A stretch of DNA of 64,000 nucleotides from Gemmatimonas aurantiaca T-27 (GCF_000010305.1 NC_012489.1:3851646-3915645); one strand, 5' to 3'. Positions 17,780 to 26,262 are shown, numbered from the stretch's first letter. Numbers and translations: made by a program. The notes: generated by a model from the sequence alone, not told the origin.

Positions 17780-18311
17780 AGACGATCGTATCGGCGCGGC
17801 CGATGCGAACGCGCGGCCCGAAGCTGGTCACGTTGCTCAGCGTGACATTGTGGTGAGCGATGACTTGCGCCGCGCTGAGGTGCTCGTTGCCATTCGACGT
17901 ATGCGCATCGCCGGCCAGCAACACCGGAAAACCGTGCGCAAGCGCGCGACGCACCGTGGTGTCCACACAGAACTCGGTGTGCATGCCACACACCACCAGT
18001 TCCTGCACCTGCAACGTGGCCAACAGGTCGGCCAGTGGCGTGCGATTGAACGCGTCCGGCGTGGTCTTGCCCACGAAGTGATCGTCTCCGGACGTGTGCA
18101 ATGCGGGCGGCAATGCCCAGCCTTCCGTGCCACGCTCGAGGTACCCGTTCGTGCCCTCGTGCTGCACGAAGATCACCGGACACCCGGCAGCCCGTGCGCG
18201 TGCCGCCAGCGCATCGATGCGCGCGATGACCACGTCGGCTTCGAAGGCCGCCTCCGGACCTTCACACAGTGCCCGCTGCACATCGATGACCATCAGCGCC
18301 TGTCGGCTCAT
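17766..18311 (-). CDS. Isochorismatase-family cysteine hydrolase
   Basis: A 181-residue cytoplasmic hydrolase with the catalytic triad of the family: Asp in ALMVIDVQ, Lys in FVGKTTPDAF and Cys in GMHTEFCVDTT. Members cleave C-N or C-O bonds in compounds such as nicotinamide, ureidoglycolate-type amides or isochorismate. The substrate is not readable; nicotinamidase is less likely because the typical metal-binding pattern DxHxxxH is missing. It has no same-strand neighbour downstream. Its last 14 bases overlap the histidine kinase gene. Confidence 0.88.
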   Translation of the reverse strand: MSRQALMVIDVQRALCEGPEAAFEADVVIARIDALAARARAAGCPVIFVQHEGTNGYLERGTEGWALPPALHTSGDDHFVGKTTPDAFNRTPLADLLATLQVQELVVCGMHTEFCVDTTVRRALAHGFPVLLAGDAHTSNGNEHLSAAQVIAHHNVTLSNVTSFGPRVRIGRADTIVFSAA

Positions 18312-18320
18312 GCACGCTCC

Positions 18321-18364
18321 GGAAAAGGACGAAGGCGCCCGATCGGTGATCGGACGCCTTCGTC
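18321..18364 (-). terminator. Rho-independent terminator of lipoprotein gene
   Basis: On the minus strand, GACGAAGGCG pairs perfectly with CGCCTTCGTC, and an inner CCGATC pairs with GATCGG around GGT. The stem is followed by CTTTTCC (18321-18327). It starts 25 bases beyond the lipoprotein stop at 18389 and ends upstream of the isochorismatase start, so it separates the two transcripts. Confidence 0.85.
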
Positions 18365-18388
18365 AATGTAGCGGCAAAACCGGAGTGA

Positions 18389-19666
18389 TCAGAGCACCGC
18401 GGCTTCCGCGCTCACCGTGACGTTGCCGATCGTCACCGTGGCGTTGTTGGTCTTGATGAAGTTCAACTTGTTGGCGATCAGGGCGGCGTTCCAGATGGTG
18501 CCCGTCGTGGTGTCGGTGGAGCTGTCGTACAGCGCCCGATCGGCCCGCAGCGTGGAGCGCGTGGCGCAGTCGGCACCCTTGGCACCGGTGGCCCAGAAGA
18601 TCACCCGGATCGTGCCGGTGCTGGTGCTGCCGATGTCGAAGCAGATGGACGTGGCACCTGCCGTGTACAGCGCGGCACCGGCGTCGGTGGCGTAGTTGAA
18701 CTGCGTGGTGGTGCCGGTGGCGCCGAAGCGGAACCAGGTCCACGAGGCGCCTGACGCCGAGCGACCGCCAGTGATGATCAGCTTGCCCGCGCTGGCGGCC
18801 GGGTTGCCTGTCGGAGCGGCGTCCTGACCAAGCACGGCGTAGAAATAGCTGTTGTTGGCCGTAGCCTGGATGTTGTCGATGCGCACGTGGCGCGCCGCAC
18901 CCCCCGGTGCCGCGCAGAGCGGCTGCCAGTCGGTGTTGTTGGTCCAGGCCGCCGAACAGGCCGTGGCCGCTGTGATGGCCGACGCTTCGAGCACCGGCGT
19001 CGTGGACAGCGTGATCTTGGGCGTCGCACCCGAGCCCGCCGACTGGCGGAAGTAGTTCTTGAGCGTGGTGGCCACCGTACCGGTGGTGCCCTTCCAGTAG
19101 GCGCGCGCACCCATCGCCGTGGCCGCCGTCAGCGTGCTGCGCACACTGCAATTGGCGCCACGCTGGCCGCTCACCCAGATGACAAACTGCGGGGCCGTGG
19201 TGGCCGAACCGTCATGGATGTCGAAGCACACGGTCGCGCCGCTGTTAATGTAGCTGGCAGCCTCGTCGACGCTGGCATCCACGCTGCCCCAGGTCGCCTG
19301 CAGCACGGGCGCCGGTGCGGGTGTTCCACCGCCGTACAACAGCACGCGGAACTGCTGGGCACCAACGGCACCCGACGTGACCGTCGGCGTGCTGGCAAAC
19401 CCGAGCAGGAGCTGGGCCGACGCATGGGTGGCCGCGGCGCGGGCGTTCTCAATGCGGATATGGCGAACCGGCGCCGAGACGGCACAAAGCTCGACAAAGC
19501 TGTCGCCATTGGCGGCCGTGATGTCGGTGGTGCACTCGGTCTTCGGCTGATTGTCGACACCGGACGGCGTGTCATCGCCACAGGCGGTCAGCGCGGTGGC
19601 TGCCAGACAGGCAGCGATCAGGGTGCCGAGTCGGCGCGTGTGAGCGAGCGGGGAAGCGGGGATCAT
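18389..19666 (-). CDS. Lipoprotein with two tandem copies of an unknown domain
   Basis: A 425-residue exported lipoprotein: signal peptide with lipobox LTAC (Cys 29) followed by GDD. The mature part holds two copies of the same unit, about residues 45-215 and 237-408. Matching landmarks are C-x15-C at the start, RHIRIENARA against RHVRIDNIQA, VCFDIHDGSATT against ICFDIGSTSTG, and GQRGANCSVRSTL against GAKGADCATRSTL. Four conserved Cys per unit suggest disulphides. I do not recognise the family; a beta-sandwich carbohydrate- or ligand-binding role would be a guess. It is monocistronic, with its own terminator and an isolated upstream region. Confidence 0.75.
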   Translation of the reverse strand: MIPASPLAHTRRLGTLIAACLAATALTACGDDTPSGVDNQPKTECTTDITAANGDSFVELCAVSAPVRHIRIENARAAATHASAQLLLGFASTPTVTSGAVGAQQFRVLLYGGGTPAPAPVLQATWGSVDASVDEAASYINSGATVCFDIHDGSATTAPQFVIWVSGQRGANCSVRSTLTAATAMGARAYWKGTTGTVATTLKNYFRQSAGSGATPKITLSTTPVLEASAITAATACSAAWTNNTDWQPLCAAPGGAARHVRIDNIQATANNSYFYAVLGQDAAPTGNPAASAGKLIITGGRSASGASWTWFRFGATGTTTQFNYATDAGAALYTAGATSICFDIGSTSTGTIRVIFWATGAKGADCATRSTLRADRALYDSSTDTTTGTIWNAALIANKLNFIKTNNATVTIGNVTVSAEAAVL

Positions 19667-19739
19667 CTTCGCGGCGTTCCAGTTTACGGAAAATCCCCGT
19701 CACATCGGGTGGCGAGGGCCGAGCATCGGGAAGGTAGCA

Positions 19740-19773
19740 ATAATCCCGATTATCTATATCCCGTATAATACGG
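19740..19773. promoter_or_regulatory. Two perfect dyads around a TATAAT box
   Basis: ATAATC-CC-GATTAT (19740-19753) and CCGTAT-A-ATACGG (19761-19773) are perfect inverted repeats whose centres are about 20.5 bases apart, two DNA turns. The second contains TATAAT (19764-19769), a consensus -10 hexamer on the plus strand. The arrangement looks like a promoter with operator sites. It could serve the plus-strand RNA candidate, the lipoprotein on the minus strand, or both. Confidence 0.5.
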
Positions 19774-19775
19774 AG

Positions 19776-19831
19776 TTGCCGAGGGAGGGGGCCGGCTTCT
19801 ATGGCTGGCCCGGGGGAGCACCGGGTTTTTT
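19776..19831 (+). ncRNA. Candidate small RNA ending in an intrinsic terminator
   Basis: About 56 nucleotides downstream of the TATAAT box. A first hairpin pairs GGCCGGC (19790-19796) with GCTGGCC (19804-19810, one G-U). A second pairs CCCGG (19809-19813) with CCGGG (19821-19825) and is followed by six T (19826-19831), a textbook intrinsic terminator on the plus strand. No plus-strand gene lies upstream or downstream: both neighbours are on the minus strand. The two stems share two bases, so they may alternate. No known RNA family is recognised. Confidence 0.45.
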
Positions 19832-19879
19832 GTGGGCGGCGCCCCCCCCTGTGATCCCAATCCGGCTGGCCAGCGCCAA

Positions 19880-21160
19880 CTACTCCAGCCCACCCGCCTG
19901 CTGAATTTGCTGCATGGCCGGCTCGCTCACGAAGATCGGCGCATGAAACCGCCGGCCCCAGGACAGCGGCGTGACATCGCGATAGTCGTGGCGGGTGCTG
20001 TCTCCGTGTCCGGGATGCAGCCGCTTCCACAGGGACGCGCGCGCATTCGGATCGGCGCCATGCTCCAGCAGCAGCTCGGCGAACGGCGCCCGGAATGGAC
20101 CACGCTTCCCGTAGTTCATCCAGAAGTTCGGCTGTGACACCACCGTGTTGAACAGCGGCGTGTGGCCACCAAACCCGCTCGCCCCGAGGGCCGACCGTGC
20201 ATCGACCGGTGCGCCCTGCGCAATCAGCCAGCGCGCGATCTCGAGCTCGTCATAATCCACGCACAGATGCAGCAGGGTGGACCCGCCTAGCGGAGTACCC
20301 ACCGTTGCGTCGAGCGGGTCTCGGCATCCCATCGACAACGGATAGATCTCGCGATGCGTGAACGTGCGCGTGAGCAGCGAGGCATCCTGCGCGAGATGCT
20401 CTTCGAGCAGATCGATACGCCCGCGATGCAGCGCCATCACAGGCGTATCCGGAAAGGAAAGACCGTGCTGCGCATACATCTCGAGAATCGCGTGTTTTGC
20501 CTCGGGATGCCGCCCATCGGTCTCGAGCACGACCGCCACTGGCGCGAGTCGCTCTCCAGCATCATTCACCACACGCGCACCAAGACTCAGCAGCAGAGCC
20601 GTCCCCTCGGCGCTCAGGGTATACGCCGGGCCACCCAACGCGTCATCGTCAATGGGCGGGCGACCAGCCAGGTCATACAACATGCGCGCCGTCTCCACCT
20701 GCCCCTGCAACGCCGCGCGGCCGGCCGCACTGAACACATCGGTCGCACCGTGCGCGTGCAGCCAGCGAATGATGCGATCACGTCCGAGGTTGGCCGCATA
20801 AGTCATTGGCGGCCCCCAGTTGCTGTCTTGCCGGATCAACACCTGCTCATCGAGCAACGCGCGATTGGCTGTGATCAGCACGCGCACCGCATCGAAGTCA
20901 TCGCGCCAGATGGCATCGGCCAGTTCGACACTCTGCACGAGACGTGGCCAACTCGACGCCTGATAGCTTCGCGCGAGGACGAGCTGCGCATCAGCGAGCT
21001 TCACCTCGGATCGTTCATCCGCCGGACGTGCGGACGGATGATGTTGCTGCCATTCCGTGATGGCGTGTGAATCTCCGGCGCGATAGGCACGTAGCAGCTC
21101 CTTGGCCTGACGACGGAGCTGATCGAGATCGGGACGGACGGGCAATCGACGAACGGACAT
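19880..21160 (-). CDS. Ankyrin-repeat protein
   Basis: A 426-residue protein without signal peptide. Ankyrin-type helices recur from about residue 95 on (MTYAANLGRDRIIRWLHAHGA, then AARAALQGQVETARMLYDLAG-like, HLCVDYDELEIARWLIAQGAPVDAR, ELLLEHGADPNARA). The first 80 residues are helical (DLDQLRRQAKELLRAYRAGD). Such proteins mediate protein-protein contacts; the partner is not inferable. It ends only 48 bases from the T tract of the candidate small RNA. Start ATG 21160. The 212 bases upstream hold no gene that I can support. Confidence 0.85.
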   Translation of the reverse strand: MSVRRLPVRPDLDQLRRQAKELLRAYRAGDSHAITEWQQHHPSARPADERSEVKLADAQLVLARSYQASSWPRLVQSVELADAIWRDDFDAVRVLITANRALLDEQVLIRQDSNWGPPMTYAANLGRDRIIRWLHAHGATDVFSAAGRAALQGQVETARMLYDLAGRPPIDDDALGGPAYTLSAEGTALLLSLGARVVNDAGERLAPVAVVLETDGRHPEAKHAILEMYAQHGLSFPDTPVMALHRGRIDLLEEHLAQDASLLTRTFTHREIYPLSMGCRDPLDATVGTPLGGSTLLHLCVDYDELEIARWLIAQGAPVDARSALGASGFGGHTPLFNTVVSQPNFWMNYGKRGPFRAPFAELLLEHGADPNARASLWKRLHPGHGDSTRHDYRDVTPLSWGRRFHAPIFVSEPAMQQIQQAGGLE

Positions 21161-21372
21161 GACGAGCCTCCTGATATGCCCGAGGTCCGCTGGCGTCGGG
21201 CGTGAGGAGGTTCGTGAACGCTCAGCCGATGCGGCGTGTGTTACTCAGGTGGACTCGGTCCTTCCCGCGGACAGGCGGCGCCCTGCGCGCCAGAAGCAAT
21301 CCCGTTGCCCCTGACGGAAAAGTAGAACGCCCTATGCGGGCGCGCCATGCACGCGTCCTCTCAGCAGCATGT

Positions 21373-22686
21373 TCACGCCGTTGCCGGTACCAGCACCGGC
21401 GCGGACTTGCGCCGGATGCTCAGTGCCAGGCCGGCCGCCACGAGACACAACGCACCAGCCAACAGGAATGCCGGTGTGTAGGTCTCCTGCGCGGTACGGA
21501 TCACGCCGGCGCCATACGCGATGGAAGCAGCGCCAAGCTGATGTCCCATGAAGATCCAACCGAATACCACACCGGCCTTCTCGCGACCAAAGGCATCGGT
21601 CGTCAACTTGAGCGTCGGCGGCACCGTGGCGATCCAGTCGAGCCCATAGAACACGGCGAAGGGACTGAGCCCTGCCACCGTGAACTCGGCGTGCGGCAGA
21701 TACAACAGCGACAGCCCTCGCAACGCGTAGTACCAGAACAGCAGCCAACGCGCATCGTAGCGATCGGAGAGCCAGCCTGACCCCACCGTGCCGATGAAAT
21801 CGAAGAGCCCCATCAGGGCCAGCACCGAGGCAGCCGCCACGGCCATCATGCCATAGTCGCCGCACATGGAAACGAAGTGCGTTTGCACGAGACCATTCGT
21901 GCTCGCGCCACAAATGAAAAAGGTGGCGAAGAGCACCCAGAACGTGCGCGACGCACTGACCTCACGCAGTGTGCCCAGTGGGGAAATGCGCGGTGGTGGT
22001 GGAGCCTGTGGGGCGTCGACCGGTTCACCATATGGGCGCTGCAACAGTTCTTCCGGCCGATCGCGCATGAACAACACCACGAGTACCAGCGTGACGCTGA
22101 GCAGTCCAGCGATCAGCAGAATGGCCGTACGCCATCCATGAGATTCGGAAAGCCGAGCCACAACGGGCAGGAATGCTAGCTGCCCGGTGGCCGACGACGC
22201 ACTCAACAGTCCGATCACCACGCCGCGTCGCTTCGTGAACCAACGTGATGCCACGGTGGCACCGAGCACCATGGCCGTCATGCCGGAACCGAGACCGACA
22301 AGCAGTCCCCACGTGAGTGTGAGCTGCCACCGCGCCTGCATCTGCGTGGACAGCGCGAGCCCCACCAGAATGAGCGCCAATGCCGACGCCACGACGCGCT
22401 TGAGCCCCACGCGGATCATGAGTGCCGCCGCGAATGGAGCGATCACGCCGTACAACACCAGACGCAGCGCCAGCGCGCTGGAGATTTCCGCGGTGGTCCA
22501 CCCGAACTCCTTCTCGAGCGGCGGCATGAGCACACCAGGGGCGCCGAGCGCCGACGCAGTGGTGAGCATGACAACAAACGTCACGGCCGCCATGACCCAT
22601 CCGTAGTGGACCTGGCGGCGTGCGAGCAGCGATGCGAATGCGGAAGAGATCACGATTTTCTTTACATGATGGCTGTCATGTTTCAT
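21373..22686 (-). CDS. MFS transporter, OFA / monocarboxylate type
   Basis: A 437-residue 12-helix transporter. VHYGWVMAAVTFVVML opens helix 1, and LGLGSGMTAMVLG-like and RRGVVIGLLSASSATGQLAFLPV are typical of the oxalate/formate antiporter-monocarboxylate group. Substrate is likely an organic acid, not determined. It is divergent from a TetR gene with two inverted operator-like sites, one covering codons 3-7 of this frame. If the repressor site is upstream of the true coding start, a GTG at about codon 11 (before ISSAFASLL) is the alternative start. Confidence 0.85.
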   Translation of the reverse strand: MKHDSHHVKKIVISSAFASLLARRQVHYGWVMAAVTFVVMLTTASALGAPGVLMPPLEKEFGWTTAEISSALALRLVLYGVIAPFAAALMIRVGLKRVVASALALILVGLALSTQMQARWQLTLTWGLLVGLGSGMTAMVLGATVASRWFTKRRGVVIGLLSASSATGQLAFLPVVARLSESHGWRTAILLIAGLLSVTLVLVVLFMRDRPEELLQRPYGEPVDAPQAPPPPRISPLGTLREVSASRTFWVLFATFFICGASTNGLVQTHFVSMCGDYGMMAVAAASVLALMGLFDFIGTVGSGWLSDRYDARWLLFWYYALRGLSLLYLPHAEFTVAGLSPFAVFYGLDWIATVPPTLKLTTDAFGREKAGVVFGWIFMGHQLGAASIAYGAGVIRTAQETYTPAFLLAGALCLVAAGLALSIRRKSAPVLVPATA

Positions 22687-22702
22687 TTATGATAGCCATC
22701 AT
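22666..22702. promoter_or_regulatory. Paired operator-like sites between MFS and TetR genes
   Basis: ATGATGGCTGTCAT (22666-22679) and ATGATAGCCATCAT (22689-22702) are inverted copies of each other at 13 of 14 positions, with centres 23 bases apart. Each is also partly palindromic (ATGA...TCAT). They lie between divergent MFS and TetR genes, the usual place for a TetR-family operator, so the adjacent repressor is the likely ligand. Confidence 0.65.
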
Positions 22703-22758
22703 GTATATTGTCAAGCAGGACCGGTACGTGAACCGGACGCGATCGTCACGGAGAGACC

Positions 22759-23307
22759 ATGCGCACATCGAAGGAACAGGTCGAAAAAAACCGCGAAGTC
22801 TTGCTGGAGGCGGCGAGCCAGGGTTATCGCCGGCTCGGCTTCGAAGGCGTGCGGGTCGCCGACATCATGCAGGAAGCCGGCCTCACACACGGCGGCTTCT
22901 ACGGTTACTTCGCGTCGAAGGAAGACATGGCCGCGCAGGCCTTCTCCCACTACTTCGGTCTGCTCACCGAACGGCTGCGTGGTCGCGTGGAGCGAGGGGA
23001 GACACTGGGCGACTACGCCGATCGCTATCTTTCGCGCCGGAACCGCGATCATCCCGATCAGGCGTGCCTCTTCTCGAGCTTGTCGGGAGAGGTGGTACGA
23101 CAACCCGATCCGGTGCGCCGCGCCTATACCGAAGGGCTCGAGGCGTACCTGGCCGAGTTCACGAACATGACGGGCAATCGCCAGGACGCCATTGCGGCCT
23201 TTGCAACACTGATCGGCGCCATGTCACTGGCCCGTGCGGTGGACGACGAAGCGCTGTCACGCGAAATCCTCGAGGCTGGAAAGCGCGCATTGAACACCAC
23301 GCGTTAG
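22759..23307 (+). CDS. TetR-family transcriptional regulator
   Basis: A 182-residue regulator. The N-terminal HTH spans about 12-58 (VLLEAASQGYRRLGFEGVRVADIMQEAGLTHGGFYGYFASKE in the family pattern), with the recognition helix LTHGGFYGYF. The C-terminal ligand domain contains CLFSSLSGEV, as in AcrR/NemR-type repressors whose Cys sense electrophiles; only Cys in DQACLF is seen. GGAGAG lies about four bases upstream of ATG 22759. It probably represses itself and the divergent MFS gene through the paired sites. Confidence 0.9.
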   Translation: MRTSKEQVEKNREVLLEAASQGYRRLGFEGVRVADIMQEAGLTHGGFYGYFASKEDMAAQAFSHYFGLLTERLRGRVERGETLGDYADRYLSRRNRDHPDQACLFSSLSGEVVRQPDPVRRAYTEGLEAYLAEFTNMTGNRQDAIAAFATLIGAMSLARAVDDEALSREILEAGKRALNTTR

Positions 23308-23330
23308 GCGCTTTCCGTTTCGATCAGGTG

Positions 23331-23756
23331 TCAGGCTGCACTGACGTGACCGGCCACGATGTGCCATACCTGTTGACCATGGCGCGCCCACACGCGGGTA
23401 TAGCGGTAGGTGCCCCGCACGTGCTCTCCACCGACCGACACGACCAGTGCGGTGCGCAGTGACACAGCCGCTACATCGGGCCCGATACGACGGACCTGCA
23501 ACTCGATCGGATCGTGCGCGAGGAAACGCACGACCCCGCCCGCATGAGCCTCGAGATCCTGGGCTTTCGTGACCAGTTGGCCATCCGGCCCGGCAAAGAG
23601 CAAGTCGTCGGCAATGAGTGCTCCGAGCGCCGCAACATCGGCCGTCAGTTGAGCCGCACGGAGTTGCGCTTCCAACATCACGATCTCCGGATCAGGAGCG
23701 CCGACCAGTACGCTCTGCATGATCCCGCCGCCGTTTCCGGTATGCCCATCAGTCAT
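23331..23756 (-). CDS. NTF2-like / SnoaL-fold protein
   Basis: A 141-residue protein of the DUF4440/NTF2-like superfamily: a first helix pair with VMLEAQLRAAQLTADVAALGALIADDLLFAGPDG, then LEAHAGG and the beta-sheet with VSLRTALVVSVGGEHVRGTYRYTRVWARHG ending in WHIVAGHVS. The fold is used by small hydrolases, isomerases and ligand-binding proteins. It is the last gene of the tryptophan/anthranilate operon, 19 bases after the Rid gene, so a role on a CoA or ring intermediate is possible but unproven. ATG 23756 is assumed; an internal ATG (MQSVLVG) is possible. Confidence 0.75.
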   Translation of the reverse strand: MTDGHTGNGGGIMQSVLVGAPDPEIVMLEAQLRAAQLTADVAALGALIADDLLFAGPDGQLVTKAQDLEAHAGGVVRFLAHDPIELQVRRIGPDVAAVSLRTALVVSVGGEHVRGTYRYTRVWARHGQQVWHIVAGHVSAA

Positions 23757-23775
23757 CGTCGTGCCTCATGCAGGG

Positions 23776-24198
23776 CTATGGGTCTTGTCCATCGTCTTGG
23801 CCATCGTCTGGCACAATGGCCGTGACTTCGATCTCCACTTTGGCGCGTTCCTCCATGAGCGCGACCACCTGCACGGCTGTCATCGCGATGTCGTAGTGTC
23901 CGATGACGTCGCGGAAGGCCGCACCGATGGCCGGCAGTGCCGCACGATACTCCTCGCGGCTCACCACATACCACGTCATCCGCACGATGTGTTTGGGTAA
24001 TGCGTCGGCAGCATGCAGCACTGCCGCGATGTTGGCCAGCGCCTGCCTGGCCTGCCCGGCAAAATCATCGGTGCGAAACGTCTCGGTCTCGTCCCAGCCG
24101 ATCATGCCGGCGACATGCACTTCGCGGCCGCGGGCCGACACCCCATTGGCATAACCCCGGGGACGCTTCCAACCTGCGGGCAGTACGGGCGTATTCAT
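23776..24198 (-). CDS. Rid-family (YjgF/YER057c) protein lacking the canonical Arg
   Basis: A 140-residue Rid-fold protein (GWKRPRGYANGVSARGREVHVAGMIGWD start, AAVLHAADALPKHIVRMTWYV, and the end VALMEERAKVEIEVTAIV). RidA hydrolyses enamines and imines using an Arg in a PARS-like motif; here the equivalent segment reads AMTAVQVVAL, so that Arg is replaced. In this operon an enamine hydrolase would fit the aminated cyclohexene intermediate formed by the monooxygenase/reductase, but the missing Arg means a different mechanism or another function. Its start overlaps the thioesterase stop (ATGA). Confidence 0.8.
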   Translation of the reverse strand: MNTPVLPAGWKRPRGYANGVSARGREVHVAGMIGWDETETFRTDDFAGQARQALANIAAVLHAADALPKHIVRMTWYVVSREEYRAALPAIGAAFRDVIGHYDIAMTAVQVVALMEERAKVEIEVTAIVPDDGQDDGQDP

Positions 24199-24635
24199 CG
24201 CTCACTCGTGCGAAAGGATTCAATGGCGTTGCGCAAATCTTCAGGGAACGGCATGGACTTATGCGTGTCGAGGCTGGTGCACACGATGACCTGCTTCGCG
24301 CTCACCCGTATGGACTCACCGCCCCGCACATCGATGGCCAGCACCAACGAGCTCCGGCCAAGGTGCTCAACGGCCAATCCGAGGGTGATGCTCTCTCCCA
24401 TGCTGCTCGGCGCGCGAAAGTCGGTCTCGAATCGCACCGTGGGCAGTCCCACCCGGCGTGCCCCAAGCAGGTCGGCATACGAGATGCCAAGCCGCTCGGT
24501 GACCCAGTCGTCGACGAGATTCTGGAACATGATGTAGTACTGCGCGAAGAACATGATGCCGGCCGGATCGCACACGCTGAATGGCACACGCACGATCTTC
24601 TCGAAGCGCCCGGCTGACGATGGTGATGCGGTCAC
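24195..24635 (-). CDS. Acyl-CoA thioesterase, 4-hydroxybenzoyl-CoA thioesterase type
   Basis: A 146-residue hot-dog-fold thioesterase. The motif FSVCDPAGIMFFAQYYIMFQNLVDDW matches the 4HBT pattern, with the catalytic Asp in CDPAG. It would hydrolyse a benzoyl-type CoA ester, either to release stalled 2-aminobenzoyl-CoA or to end the pathway. Start is GTG 24635, overlapping the ligase stop (GTGA); its stop overlaps the Rid gene start (ATGA). Confidence 0.88.
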   Translation of the reverse strand: MTASPSSAGRFEKIVRVPFSVCDPAGIMFFAQYYIMFQNLVDDWVTERLGISYADLLGARRVGLPTVRFETDFRAPSSMGESITLGLAVEHLGRSSLVLAIDVRGGESIRVSAKQVIVCTSLDTHKSMPFPEDLRNAIESFRTSER

Positions 24636-26257
24636 GAGGTGCTCACGTCATCGAGTTCCCTCAGCCGGAAGCGCTGCAGCTTGCCCGTGCTGGTGCGGGG
24701 CAATGCGCCCACGAACCGCACAGCGCGCGGATACTTGTAGGGCGCCACCGATTGCTTCACGTAGTCCTGCAACACCTTCACCATGGCGGCGTCTGGCTCA
24801 AACCCTGCGCGCAGCACGATGTAGGCCTTCACCAGTTGCCCACGTTCCGTGTCCGGCACGCCGGCCACACCACATTCCGCGACCGCCGGATGCTGCAACA
24901 ACACGTTCTCCACTTCGGGGCCGGCAATGTTGTACCCGGAAGAGATGATGATGTCGTCGGTACGGGCGTGATAGTGGAAGTACCCATCAGCATCCACAGC
25001 GTACGCGTCGCCGGTGTAATTCCATCCGTCCTTCACATAGCTGCGCTGCCGATTGTCACGCAGATACCGGCAGCCCGTCGGCCCTTTCACGCGCAGATTG
25101 CCCACCACACCAACCGGAACCGGCTGGCCCTGATCATCGACGACTTCGGCCCGATAGCCCGACACAGGCGTCCCTGTGGCACCGGGACGTGCACGGGCCT
25201 CGTCCGCCGAGATGAAGATGTGCAGCAGTTCGGTGGCTCCAATACCGTCGATCAGCTCGATTCCCGTGACATCACGCCACAGGGCGCGTGTGGCAGCAGG
25301 CAAGGCTTCGCCAGCAGACACACACTTGCGAAGGGTGGTGCCGGCCAGCGCCTCACGATGGGCGGCCATCGCACGGTATGACGTTGGCGCGGTGAACAAC
25401 ACCGTGGCACCGTACTCCCGAACACCTTCGAGCAGATGTGGCGGAGAAACCTTGTCGAGCAGCACCGTCGATGCGCCAATGGACATGGGGAACAACACCA
25501 GCCCCCCGAGACCGAAGGTGAACGCCAGGGGTGGACTGCCCATGAACACATCGTCTGCCGTGGCGCGCAACACGTAGGGCGGAAAGCACCGGCAGATCGC
25601 CAGCACATCCCGATGGTAGTGCATCGTGGCTTTCGGAATACCCGTTGTGCCCGATGTGAACGCCAGCAGACAGGTGTCGTCGCTCGCGGTGTCCACATTC
25701 ATGAATGGCGCATCGTGCCGTGCCATGGCCGCTTCGAGGCCATCTTGGCTGGGCTCGTGATAGCACCGCACCGTGCGCAACACGGGCGTCGTCTGCTGCG
25801 CCGCGCGCAGTTCGTCGATCAGGGCCACGTCACACAGGGCATGCGTGACCTGGCCGATCGCGATCATGGTGCTGAGCTCCTTGGCGCGCAGCATAGGCAT
25901 GGTGCCTACGGCAATCGCCCCCACCTTCATGACGGCAAACCAGCACGCCACCAGCATGGGATGATTGGCGCCCCGCAACAGGACACGATTACCGGGCACC
26001 ACACCCATGTCGTTCACCAGCACATGCGCAATACGATCGGATTGCTGTTGCAACTCACGATAGGTCCAGCGTATGCCCGGTGCGATGAGACAGGGGCGAT
26101 CGCCGTGGCCCGCTGCGATGTGGGCATCGAGCAACTCGGTGGCGCAGTTCAGTTGCTCAGGAAACTGCAGCTCCGGAAGCTCGAACAGGAATTCCGGTTG
26201 TTCGGCCAGCGGCGGCAGGTGATCGCGCGCAAAGGTATCGACGTGGGCGCTGGGCAT
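24632..26257 (-). CDS. 2-aminobenzoate (anthranilate)-CoA ligase
   Basis: A 541-residue ANL-superfamily ligase that activates an aromatic acid to its CoA ester with ATP. Motifs: FTSGTTGIPKATMH (P-loop), GATELLHIFISA (A5), GWNYTGDAY (A7), catalytic Lys in LPRTSTGKLQRF. The ligand pocket cannot be read reliably, but the operon (kynureninase upstream, 2-aminobenzoyl-CoA monooxygenase/reductase) makes anthranilate the best substrate; benzoate-CoA ligase is the nearest alternative. It begins 5 bases after the acyl-CoA dehydrogenase stop and is the first step committing anthranilate to the CoA route. Confidence 0.85.
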   Translation of the reverse strand: MPSAHVDTFARDHLPPLAEQPEFLFELPELQFPEQLNCATELLDAHIAAGHGDRPCLIAPGIRWTYRELQQQSDRIAHVLVNDMGVVPGNRVLLRGANHPMLVACWFAVMKVGAIAVGTMPMLRAKELSTMIAIGQVTHALCDVALIDELRAAQQTTPVLRTVRCYHEPSQDGLEAAMARHDAPFMNVDTASDDTCLLAFTSGTTGIPKATMHYHRDVLAICRCFPPYVLRATADDVFMGSPPLAFTFGLGGLVLFPMSIGASTVLLDKVSPPHLLEGVREYGATVLFTAPTSYRAMAAHREALAGTTLRKCVSAGEALPAATRALWRDVTGIELIDGIGATELLHIFISADEARARPGATGTPVSGYRAEVVDDQGQPVPVGVVGNLRVKGPTGCRYLRDNRQRSYVKDGWNYTGDAYAVDADGYFHYHARTDDIIISSGYNIAGPEVENVLLQHPAVAECGVAGVPDTERGQLVKAYIVLRAGFEPDAAMVKVLQDYVKQSVAPYKYPRAVRFVGALPRTSTGKLQRFRLRELDDVSTS

Positions 26258-26262
26258 CGTGC

